Shown one piece after another: positions 35,674-46,810 of a stretch of DNA of 64,000 nucleotides; the first letter of the stretch is position 1, and the number at the start of each line of letters is the position of its first letter. The position numbers and the translations under genes are program-made. Under the pieces are notes generated by a model. That model had not been told where the DNA came from. It did no database searches and was given only the letters and a program-made list of their open reading frames with translations. Source of the stretch: Acidobacteria bacterium UBA2994 (GTDB taxonomy: Bacteria > Acidobacteriota > Vicinamibacteria > Vicinamibacterales > UBA8438); assembly GCA_002346545.1 (NCBI GenBank), contig DEAA01000013.1, forward strand, positions 127,006 to 191,005. Reading direction: 5' to 3'.

Positions 35674-36542
35674 GCACACAGGCTGGAGAGGTACGAATTG
35701 GGGTCATCGGCGGCAGTGGCCTCTACGACATGGAGGCTTTAATTGATCGTGAGGCAATCACGGTTGACACGCCGTTCGGGCCGGCGTCCGCGCCCTTCGT
35801 GGTTGGGACCTTGAACGACCGGCGCGTCGCGTTTCTGGCACGCCACGGGGTGGGACACCGGCTGATGCCGTCCGAGCTCAACTTTCGCGCGAACATCTGG
35901 GGACTGAAGTCGCTCGGGGTGGAGTGGATCCTGTCGGCCAGCGCCGTCGGAAGTCTGCAGGAGGAGTATCGTCCGCTCGATATCGTCATCCCAGACCAGT
36001 TCCTGGACCGCACCCGGGGGCGGATTAGCACTTTCTTCGGGAACGGCGTCGTGGCTCACGTCGGGTTTGCGCACCCGTTTTGTTCCGTGTTGAGTGGCAT
36101 CGCCGCCGCATCGGCCGAGGGTACCGAGGCTCGGGTACATCAGGGAGGCACCTACGTCTGCATGGAAGGGCCGCAGTTTTCGACCCTCGCCGAGTCGCAG
36201 CTCTACCGCAGCTGGGGGATGGACATCATCGGCATGACCAACCTCCAGGAGGCGAAGCTCGCTCGGGAAGCCGAGATCTGCTACACCACGCTGGCGCTGG
36301 TGACTGACTACGACTGCTGGCACGAGGGGCACGACGACGTGACTGTCGACATGATCATCGAGACTTTGACCAAGAACGCCGCGACCGCGCAGCGGGTGGT
36401 CAGCGAAGCGGTGTCGCGTCTTCCGGTCGAGCGGGGCTGTGAGTGTGCCACCGCGCTCGGCTCGGCTATCATTACCCGGCCCGACTTAATCCCCGACGAC
36501 GTGAAGCGGGATCTGGCGCCCATCATCGGCAAGTACATCTGA
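35670..36542 (+). CDS. mtnP: S-methyl-5'-thioadenosine phosphorylase
   Basis: 290-residue phosphorylase that cleaves methylthioadenosine to adenine and methylthioribose-1-phosphate, the entry to methionine salvage. Conserved blocks are [72 protein letters not shown] and [12 protein letters not shown] 35670 overlaps the mce stop. The purine-versus-MTA choice is based on the MTAP-specific HRLMPSE and GPQFST patterns; a purine nucleoside phosphorylase is less likely. Confidence 0.94.
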   Translation: MSTQAGEVRIGVIGGSGLYDMEALIDREAITVDTPFGPASAPFVVGTLNDRRVAFLARHGVGHRLMPSELNFRANIWGLKSLGVEWILSASAVGSLQEEYRPLDIVIPDQFLDRTRGRISTFFGNGVVAHVGFAHPFCSVLSGIAAASAEGTEARVHQGGTYVCMEGPQFSTLAESQLYRSWGMDIIGMTNLQEAKLAREAEICYTTLALVTDYDCWHEGHDDVTVDMIIETLTKNAATAQRVVSEAVSRLPVERGCECATALGSAIITRPDLIPDDVKRDLAPIIGKYI

Positions 36543-36602
36543 ATTGAACGCGGCGACCGGCGGCGGTCGACGTCATCCCGAGTCGAGCTAGAGACGCGAA
36601 AC

Positions 36603-37514
36603 GTGCATCCCATTCTCACCGTCGGTTCTGTCGCATTCGATTCTCTCAAGACCCCGTTCGGAGAGCGGTCGCGGATCGTCGGGGGCGCGGCCACCTACTT
36701 CAGCGTGGCTGCTTCCTTCTTCACCGACGTGCGTCTCGTGGCCGTGGTGGGTGAAGACTTCGGCGAGACCGAGATGGAGGTGTTTGGCGGCCGACGAGTC
36801 GATTTGGCCGGTTTGCAGCGGGTGGACGGAGAGACGTTCCGGTGGAAAGGCGAGTACAGCTCCGACCTGAATAGCCGCGAGACGATCTATACCCACCTGA
36901 ACGTGTTCGAATCGTTCCAGCCGACGTTGCCGGAGTCTTACAGGCCCACGCCGTTCGTGTTCCTGGCCAACATCCATCCAGCGCTTCAACTTGACGTGCT
37001 CGATCAGGTCGAGGCGCCACGTTTCGTGGCCTCCGACACGATGAACTTCTGGATTGAGGGTACGCCGGATGAGTTGCGGAAGGTCCTGACTCGGGTCGAC
37101 GCGCTGGTGATCAACGACGAAGAAGCTCGTCAACTCAGCGGCGAAGCTAACCTTGTCAAGGCGGCACGCGCCATCCAGGGCATGGGTCCCAAGCTGCTGA
37201 TCATCAAGCGCGGGGAGTACGGCGTGCTGATGACTCGCGAGGAGGGCTTTTTCGCGGCGCCAGCCATGCCGCTGGAAGACGTGGCCGACCCGACCGGCGC
37301 CGGGGATACGTTCGCTGGAGGCTTCATGGGTTATCTGGCTTCGGCGGATGAGGTGACCGAAGCGGTCGTGATACGCGCGATCATCGCCGGAAGCGCGCTG
37401 GCCTCGTTTGCCGTGGAAGACTTCGGATTGGATCGGCTCCTGCGGCTGACCCCAGAGGAATTGCAGTCTCGGTTCGACTACTTCAAGCGCCTGACGCACT
37501 TCGAGGCATTGTGA
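36603..37514 (+). CDS. PfkB-family carbohydrate/nucleoside kinase
   Basis: 303-residue ribokinase-fold kinase. The N-terminal GSVAFDSLKTPFG and GGAATYFSVAASFF, and the C-terminal anion-hole motif DPTGAGDTFAGGFMGYL with its catalytic aspartate, define the family. The substrate is not evident; adjacency to mtnP raises a nucleoside or methylthioribose-related sugar, but that is only context. GTG 36603 is the only start that keeps the first glycine-rich strand. Confidence 0.9.
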   Translation: MHPILTVGSVAFDSLKTPFGERSRIVGGAATYFSVAASFFTDVRLVAVVGEDFGETEMEVFGGRRVDLAGLQRVDGETFRWKGEYSSDLNSRETIYTHLNVFESFQPTLPESYRPTPFVFLANIHPALQLDVLDQVEAPRFVASDTMNFWIEGTPDELRKVLTRVDALVINDEEARQLSGEANLVKAARAIQGMGPKLLIIKRGEYGVLMTREEGFFAAPAMPLEDVADPTGAGDTFAGGFMGYLASADEVTEAVVIRAIIAGSALASFAVEDFGLDRLLRLTPEELQSRFDYFKRLTHFEAL

Positions 37515-37520
37515 TTCTCC

Positions 37521-38147
37521 ATGCCGGACGACAGCTCGCGAGTGAACCCTGGGCGTTGGCGGGCGGTTCTGTTTTTCGGTCTACTATCCGCGATCGTGCT
37601 CTGGAACGGCCTGCTCATCGGCGTGCCGTGGTTAGCGGGGCGAGGGTTCGAGAGCCGGCCGGTTGTGGCGCTGTCGGCGGGCGTGTATCTGACGGCTGGC
37701 GCGGTCTGTCATCAACAGTCGGCACGTTCGTTCCATCCGTGGGGAGTGCAGATGCCGGTATGCGCCCGCTGCGCTGGTCTTTACCTCGGTGCGGCGTTCG
37801 GCATCCTGCTGTGCTTGCCGCGCCGGCGGCCGGGAGGGCTGCTCTGGCTGTTCCCACGCCGAAGGAGCTCGAGGCATCCGGAAACTTTGCACGCTACACG
37901 AGGCAAAGTCCCTACGGTCGTCGGATGTGTCCCGGCAGTCGACCGGCGATGGGCTGCGTTAGGACGTGACACGATACTCGCGCGGTGGGTGGTCGGGCTG
38001 GCTGCGGTCCCCTCAGCCTTCACGCTGGTGGGAGAATGGTCCGGTCTCGTGGACGAGTCCGCGATGTGGCGGGCGTTGGCCGGGGTGTGGCTGGGGACGG
38101 CAGTAGCATGGGTCGTAAGTCTCGTGATTCGCGGAGAGCTCGAGTAG
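37521..38147 (+). CDS. DUF2085-like membrane protein
   Basis: 208 residues. Hydrophobic segments near residues 15-36, 45-63, 85-100, 155-170 and 180-202. The signature CHQQSARSFHPWGVQMPVCA followed by RCAGLYLGAAFG matches the DUF2085 family, whose conserved Cys/His suggest metal or redox chemistry in the membrane. Residues 101-150 are a basic, variable insertion. Function unknown. The gene overlaps the next one by 40 bases. Confidence 0.85.
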   Translation: MPDDSSRVNPGRWRAVLFFGLLSAIVLWNGLLIGVPWLAGRGFESRPVVALSAGVYLTAGAVCHQQSARSFHPWGVQMPVCARCAGLYLGAAFGILLCLPRRRPGGLLWLFPRRRSSRHPETLHATRGKVPTVVGCVPAVDRRWAALGRDTILARWVVGLAAVPSAFTLVGEWSGLVDESAMWRALAGVWLGTAVAWVVSLVIRGELE

Positions 38148-38548
38148 CCGAGCGGCAGGGCGCGTCCCGGGCTCCGGTGCCCGACGGCACCCGGGCGGCC
38201 ACGGCGGCGTTCCTGGGATGGTTGATGCCGGGCGGTGGGCATCTCTGGCTGGGACGTCGCCAGAAGGGGCTCGTCTTCGCGATTGCCATTCCGCTGATGT
38301 TTGTGATCGGCCTGGCTCTTGAGGGAACACTGGCGCCGTTCGATCCGTCGCGACCGCTGGTGTTCCTGGCCGCCTTCGCCGATCTGGGCAATGGGGTGCC
38401 GTATCTGCTGGCGTCGCTGGCCGGGTTGGGGGAGGGCCGGGTCGTGGCGCCGACCTGGGAACATGGGAACACGTTTCTGATCGTGTCTGGACTGCTCAAT
38501 ATGCTTGTGTGTCTCGACGCATTTGACGTGGCGGTTGGCCGGAAGTAG
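38108..38548 (+). CDS. Small multi-span membrane protein (TM2/DUF6677-like)
   Basis: 146 residues from ATG 38108. A basic N-terminus (RKSRDSRRARVAERQG) leads to hydrophobic segments about 33-55 (FLGWLMPGGGHLWLGRRQKG), 58-75, 88-105 and 122-140. The PGxGHxxLGRRxxGL pattern recalls TM2-type and DUF6677-type proteins; the exact family is not certain. Overlaps the DUF2085 gene in a different frame and precedes a 57-residue membrane protein, forming a small cluster. Confidence 0.78.
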   Translation: MGRKSRDSRRARVAERQGASRAPVPDGTRAATAAFLGWLMPGGGHLWLGRRQKGLVFAIAIPLMFVIGLALEGTLAPFDPSRPLVFLAAFADLGNGVPYLLASLAGLGEGRVVAPTWEHGNTFLIVSGLLNMLVCLDAFDVAVGRK

Positions 38549-38564
38549 CGCTGCCGGGAATCCA

Positions 38565-38738
38565 ATGTCCAGTCATTTCCTCTTGCTCGTTCTGTTCGCG
38601 GCACTGGTCTCGGTTGTGTTCGCCGTCCTGCAGAAGGACGAACCGAAGGAGCAGCTTCGATTTGGCGGCCTGATCTTCGCCGGTTTTGTCGCCACCGCCG
38701 TCGTTCTCGGGTGGGTCTTCCTTCCGTTTCCGTTGTAG
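38565..38738 (+). CDS. Small two-span membrane protein (57 residues)
   Basis: 57 residues from ATG 38565 with two predicted membrane segments (about 4-20 LLLVLFAALVSVVFAVL and 33-54 GLIFAGFVATAVVLGWVFL) joined by a charged loop (QKDEPKEQL). Short but the hydrophobic periodicity and co-directional spacing to the preceding gene (16 bases) favour a real gene. Function unknown. Confidence 0.6.
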   Translation: MSSHFLLLVLFAALVSVVFAVLQKDEPKEQLRFGGLIFAGFVATAVVLGWVFLPFPL

Positions 38739-38808
38739 GCCGTGGCGTCCAGTCTCGGTTCGAGCCGTCGATCACGAGCGCTGGAGTATAGTGAGCGAGA
38801 CGCCAGTC

Positions 38809-39591
38809 ATGTCAGACGAACGTATCCTGATCTCCCGCGAGGGCGCTGTCGCCACCGTTACCGTCAACCGCCCCAAGGTGTTGAACGCGCTCGATGCCGA
38901 GACGGTCTCGGCGTTGGCTGATGCCTTTAGTGCTTTGAAAGCCGACGCGAGTGTGCGGGTGGTGGTGCTGACCGGGGCCGGAGACCGGGCGTTCATTGCC
39001 GGGGCTGACATTCGGGAGCTCGCAAGACTCACTCCATCGACAGCCCGTGGCCTGGCCGATAGAGGGCATCAGCTCTGCAACGAAATGGAGCAGCTGGGAA
39101 AACCCGTGATCGCCTCGATCAACGGGTTCGCCCTGGGGGGAGGGTGTGAGCTGGCCATGGCCTGCACGCTTCGCCTTGCCGCACGCTCGGCCAAGCTTGG
39201 ACAACCGGAGATTGGGCTTGGATTGATGCCGGGCTACGGGGGGACCCAGCGGCTGCCGCGTCTCGTCGGCCGTGGGCGAGCGCTCGAGCTCATGCTTACG
39301 GGCGCGTCTATCGATGCCACCGAGGCCCACCGTATCGGTCTCGTTAATCGGGTGGTCGACGATGAGGCGCTGGCTGACGAGACCACGGCGCTCGCCGCGA
39401 CACTGGCCGAGCAGGCGCCTGTCGCCGTGCGTCTCATTCTGGAGGCGGTCTATTACGGCGTCGACATGTCGATGGCCGAGGCGTCTCGGTTCGAGTGCTC
39501 GACCTTCAGCTTGGCCTTTGACACCGAGGACGTGCGCGAGGGAACCATCGCGTTCCTGGAGAAGCGTGCTCCTCAGTTCACGGGGCATTGA
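38809..39591 (+). CDS. Enoyl-CoA hydratase/isomerase (crotonase family)
   Basis: 260 residues. The oxyanion-hole regions are AFIAGADIREL and NGFALGGGCELAMACTLRLA; catalytic glutamates are present in GGGCELA and in QPEIGLGLMPGYGGTQRLPR, consistent with an active 2-enoyl-CoA hydratase. ATG 38809 gives the standard length; GTG 38791 is an in-frame alternative with GGAG four bases upstream. The stop overlaps the ribH TTG start by four bases. The substrate chain length cannot be assigned. Confidence 0.9.
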   Translation: MSDERILISREGAVATVTVNRPKVLNALDAETVSALADAFSALKADASVRVVVLTGAGDRAFIAGADIRELARLTPSTARGLADRGHQLCNEMEQLGKPVIASINGFALGGGCELAMACTLRLAARSAKLGQPEIGLGLMPGYGGTQRLPRLVGRGRALELMLTGASIDATEAHRIGLVNRVVDDEALADETTALAATLAEQAPVAVRLILEAVYYGVDMSMAEASRFECSTFSLAFDTEDVREGTIAFLEKRAPQFTGH

Positions 39592-40091
39592 AGACGGTGG
39601 CTGAAACGCTGACCGGTGCCGGCGAGGCGCGCGATTTCCGGGTGGGGCTCGTGGTCTCGACCTACCACGACTTCGTGACCGACCGATTGAGAGGTGGCGC
39701 CGTCGAAGCGTTGACTGTGGCCGGCGTGTCCGAGACGGCTGTGGTGGTCGCCCCGGTGCCTGGCGCGTTCGAGATTCCGCAGGCAGCCCGCCGGTTAGCG
39801 GCCTTCGGTGATGTGGACGCTGTGGTCGGCCTCGGCTGCCTGATCCGCGGCGAGACTCCACACTTCGAGTACATCGCTGCGGCGGTAGCTGATGGCCTCA
39901 CCAGAGCTGCTCTCGATAGCGGCGTGCCGATCACGTTCGGCGTGCTGACCACCAACTCCGTGGAAGAGGCACTCGCTCGGGCGGGGAGCGGCTCGTCCAA
40001 TAAGGGCTGGGAAGCTGCGGAAGCAGCGCTTGCGATGGCACGGCTGTTTCGCCAGTTCACCCCACCCGGTGTGGGAGAGACGCCCCAGTGA
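39588..40091 (+). CDS. ribH: 6,7-dimethyl-8-ribityllumazine synthase
   Basis: 167-residue riboflavin enzyme that condenses a dihydroxybutanone phosphate with the ribitylamino-uracil. Family blocks are VVSTYHDFVTDRLRGGAVEA, VPGAFEIPQAARRL, GCLIRGETPHFEYIAAAVAD with the catalytic histidine, and VLTTNSVEEALARAGSG. TTG 39588 overlaps the upstream stop; GTG 39597 is an alternative. The nusB start overlaps its stop, the common ribH-nusB pairing. Confidence 0.96.
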   Translation: MKTVAETLTGAGEARDFRVGLVVSTYHDFVTDRLRGGAVEALTVAGVSETAVVVAPVPGAFEIPQAARRLAAFGDVDAVVGLGCLIRGETPHFEYIAAAVADGLTRAALDSGVPITFGVLTTNSVEEALARAGSGSSNKGWEAAEAALAMARLFRQFTPPGVGETPQ

Positions 40092-40561
40092 GTGCGGCCC
40101 GGTCGGTCAGAGACGGCCGGCATCGGGCCCGGATCGCAGCGCTCCAGCTCCTGTATCTGCAGGAAGTTGGTGGCGGGTCGGCCGCCGAGGTCGGTGCGGC
40201 AGTTGAGCGCTTCTGGGTCGAGCATGCCGCGACTCCCACGCGGCGTCGGCTCGCCATGGCGATCTTCGATGGCACGTCGGCCGCGCTCGAGCGGATCGAT
40301 CCCCTGATTACTGACGCCGCAGCGAACTGGCGGTTGGAACGGATGGCGGTCGTCGACCGATTGGTGCTCCGCATGGGCACCTACGAGCTGCTTGAAGGAG
40401 AGGCGCCCCCGGCGGTCGTGATCGACGAGGCCATCGAGTTGGCTAAGGCGTTCAGCGGCGATGAGTCGGCGCCGTTCGTCAACGGCGTGCTCGATGGCGT
40501 GCGGCGCCTCCTCGAGTCGGACGAGGCGTCACATCCCGTCGAAAAGGCACCACCGCGTTGA
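40088..40561 (+). CDS. nusB: Transcription antitermination protein NusB
   Basis: 157-residue all-helical NusB, which with NusE (S10) binds boxA in rRNA leaders. Family signs are RHRARIAALQLLYLQEVGGG at the N-terminus, RMAVVDRLVLRMGTYELL and the C-terminal VVIDEAIELAKAFSGDESAP and FVNGVLDGVRR. GTG 40088 overlaps the ribH stop. It is followed by lysS with a 3-base gap. Confidence 0.95.
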   Translation: MSAARSVRDGRHRARIAALQLLYLQEVGGGSAAEVGAAVERFWVEHAATPTRRRLAMAIFDGTSAALERIDPLITDAAANWRLERMAVVDRLVLRMGTYELLEGEAPPAVVIDEAIELAKAFSGDESAPFVNGVLDGVRRLLESDEASHPVEKAPPR

Positions 40562-40564
40562 GTC

Positions 40565-42121
40565 ATGACCGAACCACGTGAGAACGACCAACTCGCACAA
40601 AGACGCGCCAATCTGGAGGCGCTCGTCGAACTCGGCGTGCAGCCGTATCCGCACGCGTACCGGTGCACCGATACGGTCTCGACGCTGGTCAGCAACTACA
40701 GCGACGCCTCCGGCGAGTCGCTGGAAGCCGATAGGGTCGAGACCCGCACCGCCGGTCGGATTCTAATCATCCGGAGTTTTGGGAAGGCACGGTTCTTCGT
40801 GATCTCCGATGGGCGCCAGCGGTTGCAGGTGTACCTGCGTAAGGATGCCCTGTCGGAGCGGGACTATCAGATTGCGTCGCTCCTCGACATTGGCGACCAG
40901 ATCGGGGCGGCGGGGCATCTGTTCCGCACTCGAACCGACGAGCTGACCATCTGGGCGGCCGAGGTCGAGTTTCTGGCGAAGTGTTTCGTCCCGTTACCCG
41001 AAAAGTGGCACGGGTTGACCGACGTGGAGATCCGCTACCGTCAGCGCTACGTCGACCTCATCGTCAATCCTCTGTCGCGGGAGGTGTTCGAGACTCGGGC
41101 CCGCGTGCTGGCGTCCATCAGACGGTTCTTGGTCGAGCGCGGCTTTCTTGAGGTCGAGACGCCGATGATGCAGCCGATCGCTGGTGGTGCGCTGGCCCGT
41201 CCGTTCATTACCCACCATAACGCGCAAGGCATGGACTTGTTTCTCCGTATCGCTCCAGAGCTTTACCTCAAGCGGCTCCTGGTTGGCGGCGTGGGGCGAG
41301 TGTTCGAGATCAACCGGAACTTCCGGAACGAGGGAATTTCAACCCAGCATAACCCCGAGTTCACCATGCTGGAGTTCTATCAGTCCTACAGCGATTACAA
41401 CGAGCTGATGAGCATGACCGAAGAGCTGCTCTCGGCCGTGGCCCGCGACGCCACCGGCGGAGAGACGGTGAAGTTTGGGGATGAGACGATCTCGTTTTCG
41501 CCACCCTACCGCCGGGTATCGATGCGGGCGACCGTCGCGGAGGCGGCCAGTGCCCGGCTGGGTGAGCCGGTGGACGATGCGGTCCTGCGGGACCGCGATC
41601 AGGCAGCGACTCTGGCCTGCCGACTCGGCGTGGAGCCGCAGGCGGGGCACGGACCCGGCAAGATCACTGCCGAGCTGTTCGAGGCGCTCTGTGAGCCGAG
41701 TCTGGTACAGCCGACCTTTGTGCACGATTTTCCGACCGAGGTGTCGCCGCTGTCCAAACAACGGGCCGACGACCCGGAGACGGTCGAGCGGTTCGAACTC
41801 TTCGTGGCCGGCATGGAGTTGGCGAACGCTTTCAGCGAGCTCAACGATCCGGTAGAGCAGAGGCGGCGATTCGAGGCGCAACTCGAGGACCGTGCGGGCG
41901 GCGACCTCGAAGCGCACGAGATGGACGAGGACTACATCCGGGCGCTTGAGTACGGGCTACCGCCGACCGGCGGAGAGGGTGTCGGCATCGACCGTCTGGT
42001 AATGGTGCTGACTAACAGTCCTTCGATCCGGGATGTCATCCTCTTTCCGCTGATGCGGAAGCGCCAGGATGACGACGCTCCTGCGGGGGCGTCGGACGAG
42101 CCGCCGGAAGAGCAACGCTAA
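40565..42121 (+). CDS. lysS: Lysyl-tRNA synthetase (class II)
   Basis: 518-residue class IIb synthetase. An N-terminal OB-fold anticodon domain (about 55-150) is followed by the catalytic core: motif 1 around SIRRFLVERGFLEVETPMM, motif 2 FRNEGISTQHNPEFTMLEFY, and motif 3 GEGVGIDRLVMVLTNSPSIR. The C-terminal residues are a charged tail. ATG 40565 follows nusB closely. Standard length of bacterial LysRS. Confidence 0.97.
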   Translation: MTEPRENDQLAQRRANLEALVELGVQPYPHAYRCTDTVSTLVSNYSDASGESLEADRVETRTAGRILIIRSFGKARFFVISDGRQRLQVYLRKDALSERDYQIASLLDIGDQIGAAGHLFRTRTDELTIWAAEVEFLAKCFVPLPEKWHGLTDVEIRYRQRYVDLIVNPLSREVFETRARVLASIRRFLVERGFLEVETPMMQPIAGGALARPFITHHNAQGMDLFLRIAPELYLKRLLVGGVGRVFEINRNFRNEGISTQHNPEFTMLEFYQSYSDYNELMSMTEELLSAVARDATGGETVKFGDETISFSPPYRRVSMRATVAEAASARLGEPVDDAVLRDRDQAATLACRLGVEPQAGHGPGKITAELFEALCEPSLVQPTFVHDFPTEVSPLSKQRADDPETVERFELFVAGMELANAFSELNDPVEQRRRFEAQLEDRAGGDLEAHEMDEDYIRALEYGLPPTGGEGVGIDRLVMVLTNSPSIRDVILFPLMRKRQDDDAPAGASDEPPEEQR

Positions 42122-42280
42122 CGGCTGGCACGCAGGACACCGACAAGGTGGTAGACAGTAGTTGTGTTCGTGCCGAAGCCCAGAGCCTAACGCCGGCAGT
42201 TCAGGGCAGGTCCGCGGGATTGCCTAGCGGTTCCGGCTGAGCACCGAGCGGAACTGTCCAGAGCCTAGAGCACAGGCCCC

Positions 42281-43519
42281 ATGTTTTTCCCCTTCGAGTT
42301 TTACGTCGCCACGCGCTACCTGTTCGCGCGCCGGCGGCAGGCCTTCGTCTCTCTGATCACTCTTGTGTCGACCGCGGGTGTCGCGGTTGGGGTTATGTCG
42401 CTCATCGTGGCGATGGCTCTGATGACCGGGATGCAGCAGGATATCCGCGACAAGCTGATTGGCGCTCAGGCCCACGTCTACGTCTACAAGGTGCTCGACG
42501 GCGGCTTCGAGGACTACCACGCCGAGGCAGCCCTATTGCGGGAGGTGCCCGGGGTGCTTGGGGCGGCGCCGTCCATTCTTGGGCGGGCTGTGGCGACAAA
42601 GTCTGGGGTCGAGGTGTTTCTATCGCTAAAGGGTATCGATCCAGAGCTCGAGGGACAGGTGACCGACTTGGACGACGCCGTGCGGTACGGCAGCCTCGAG
42701 GAGCTCGCCGGCGAGCACGATGGTGTGTTGGGCGGCGTCGTCCTTGGCGAGGAGCTAGCGGTGCAGCTTGGGGCCTATGTCGGAGACGTGATCTCGGTGC
42801 TGACCATGCAGAGCGCAACTCTGTCCCCGGTGGGGCCGATGGCGCGCCCACGTCCACTTAAGGTGGTCGGCATTTCGAACCTCGGGCTCTACGAATACGA
42901 CCACGCCTTCGGGTTCGTGAGCCTCGAGACCGCCAGCACGTTGTTCCTCCGCGACCAGGTGGACATGATGCAGTTGAAGGTGGATAACCTCGACCGGGCC
43001 GGCGCGGTGGCAGTCGATGTCGAGGACCGCCTGGGCGCTGGCTATCTGGCGCAGGACTGGGCCGAACTGAACCAGGCTCTCTATTCGGCCCTCTGGCTCG
43101 AGAAGACAGCCATCGGCATCACCATCGGCCTGATCATGATGGTGGCTGCGCTCAACATCGTGGCCTCGCTGATTTTGCTGGTGATGGAGAAGAGCCGCGA
43201 CATCGCGATTTTGAAGACCATGGGGGTGACGAGTCGCAGCATACGGAACATTTTCGTGCTGCAGGGGGGGCTCATCGGCACGGCCGGCACGCTGGTTGGC
43301 GCTCTCGGGGGGGTGACTCTTTCGGTCATCGCTGACCGCTATCAGCTGATCCAGGTGCCGATGGACGTCTACGACATCGCCTGGGTGCCGTTCCGGGTTC
43401 AGATCCCGGAACTAGTCCTCGTGGTGAGCGCTGCGGTGCTCGTGTGCCTGCTGGCCACCATCTATCCCTCCCGTCAGGCGTCGCGTCTGGATCCGGCTGA
43501 AGCGCTCCGTTACGAATAG
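42281..43519 (+). CDS. Lipoprotein-releasing ABC transporter permease (LolC/LolE type)
   Basis: 412 residues with four transmembrane segments: one at the N-terminus (about 20-45), then a large periplasmic MacB-like domain, then three near 268-300, 318-345 and 370-395. The N-terminus FEFYVATRYLFARRRQAFVS and the C-terminus ATIYPSRQASRLDPAEALRY are diagnostic. With LolD it extracts outer-membrane lipoproteins from the inner membrane. A single permease gene suggests a homodimeric LolF-like arrangement. The 159-base upstream region (42122-42280) shows no gene. Confidence 0.9.
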   Translation: MFFPFEFYVATRYLFARRRQAFVSLITLVSTAGVAVGVMSLIVAMALMTGMQQDIRDKLIGAQAHVYVYKVLDGGFEDYHAEAALLREVPGVLGAAPSILGRAVATKSGVEVFLSLKGIDPELEGQVTDLDDAVRYGSLEELAGEHDGVLGGVVLGEELAVQLGAYVGDVISVLTMQSATLSPVGPMARPRPLKVVGISNLGLYEYDHAFGFVSLETASTLFLRDQVDMMQLKVDNLDRAGAVAVDVEDRLGAGYLAQDWAELNQALYSALWLEKTAIGITIGLIMMVAALNIVASLILLVMEKSRDIAILKTMGVTSRSIRNIFVLQGGLIGTAGTLVGALGGVTLSVIADRYQLIQVPMDVYDIAWVPFRVQIPELVLVVSAAVLVCLLATIYPSRQASRLDPAEALRYE

Positions 43520-43529
43520 CCGTTGCCCA

Positions 43530-44210
43530 ATGTCCTTTCTCAGCGTCGAGTCGCTCACCAAGTCGTTTCGAGTGGGGGATCGTGAGCTCGCCGTGTTGCG
43601 CGGACTCGATCTGTCGGTCGAGTCTGGCGAGATGGTGGCCATCATGGGAGCTTCGGGTGTCGGTAAGAGCACCTTACTTCAGGTGATCGGTGGGCTCGAT
43701 CGACACGACGAGGGACGGGTGAGCATCGACGGGCTCGACGTGACTGGCGCCGATGAGGACACCCTGGTGCACTTCAGGAACCGTCGGGTCGGGTTCGTGT
43801 TCCAGTTTCACCACTTGTTGCCAGAGTTCAGCGCCCTCGAGAACGTGGCGATGCCGCTCCGGATCGCTCGGATGGCGCCCGCCGACGCGGAACCGCGGGC
43901 AAGGCGCCTGCTGGCCGACGTTGGGCTCTCCGAACGGGAAAGTCACCGTCCCGGCATGCTGTCGGGCGGGGAGCAGCAGCGGGTGGCCGTCGCGCGGGCG
44001 CTCGCCATGCAGCCGGCGCTCCTGCTGGCCGACGAGCCGACGGGAGATCTGGACGAACAGACGGGCCAAGAACTCCATGAGCTCCTGCGCCAAATGCATA
44101 CCGACCACCGGCTGACCTCGCTCATCGCGACGCATAACCCCCGTCTGGCCGAGTCCTGCGACCGCGTGCTGCGGCTCGAAGACGGTCGACTGTGCCCGGT
44201 TGGGGCATAG
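43530..44210 (+). CDS. lolD: Lipoprotein-releasing ABC transporter ATPase
   Basis: 226-residue ABC ATPase of the LolD/MacB class. Walker A GASGVGKST, Q-loop FVFQFHHLLPEFSALENV, signature LSGGEQQRVAVARAL, Walker B LLADEPTGDLD and the H-loop ATHNPRLAESCDRV are present. The FQFHHLLPEFSALENVAMPL pattern is typical of LolD. It lies 10 bases after the permease gene and forms the energy-coupling half of that exporter. Confidence 0.94.
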   Translation: MSFLSVESLTKSFRVGDRELAVLRGLDLSVESGEMVAIMGASGVGKSTLLQVIGGLDRHDEGRVSIDGLDVTGADEDTLVHFRNRRVGFVFQFHHLLPEFSALENVAMPLRIARMAPADAEPRARRLLADVGLSERESHRPGMLSGGEQQRVAVARALAMQPALLLADEPTGDLDEQTGQELHELLRQMHTDHRLTSLIATHNPRLAESCDRVLRLEDGRLCPVGA

Positions 44211-44229
44211 CCTCAGGCCCCGTAACCGT

Positions 44230-44257
44230 CTGACCCTCCTGACCTTTGCCGTATAAT
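44230..44257 (+). promoter_or_regulatory. Promoter of clpC
   Basis: A perfect TATAAT at 44252-44257 is preceded by CTGACC (44230-44235) with a 16-base spacer. Transcription would begin near 44263, about 35 bases before the ATG. A CtsR-type operator was not recognised. Confidence 0.5.
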
Positions 44258-44297
44258 GCCAGGGGGGCCGTCGGTGTCGGCCGTCAATGGATGATCC

Positions 44298-46748
<2,451 letters not shown>

Positions 46749-46810
46749 GCGCCCAGCTTCTCGCACGGTTGGTGCCGAGGTCCTGACCGACGTGCGATGG
46801 TGAACTTGGA

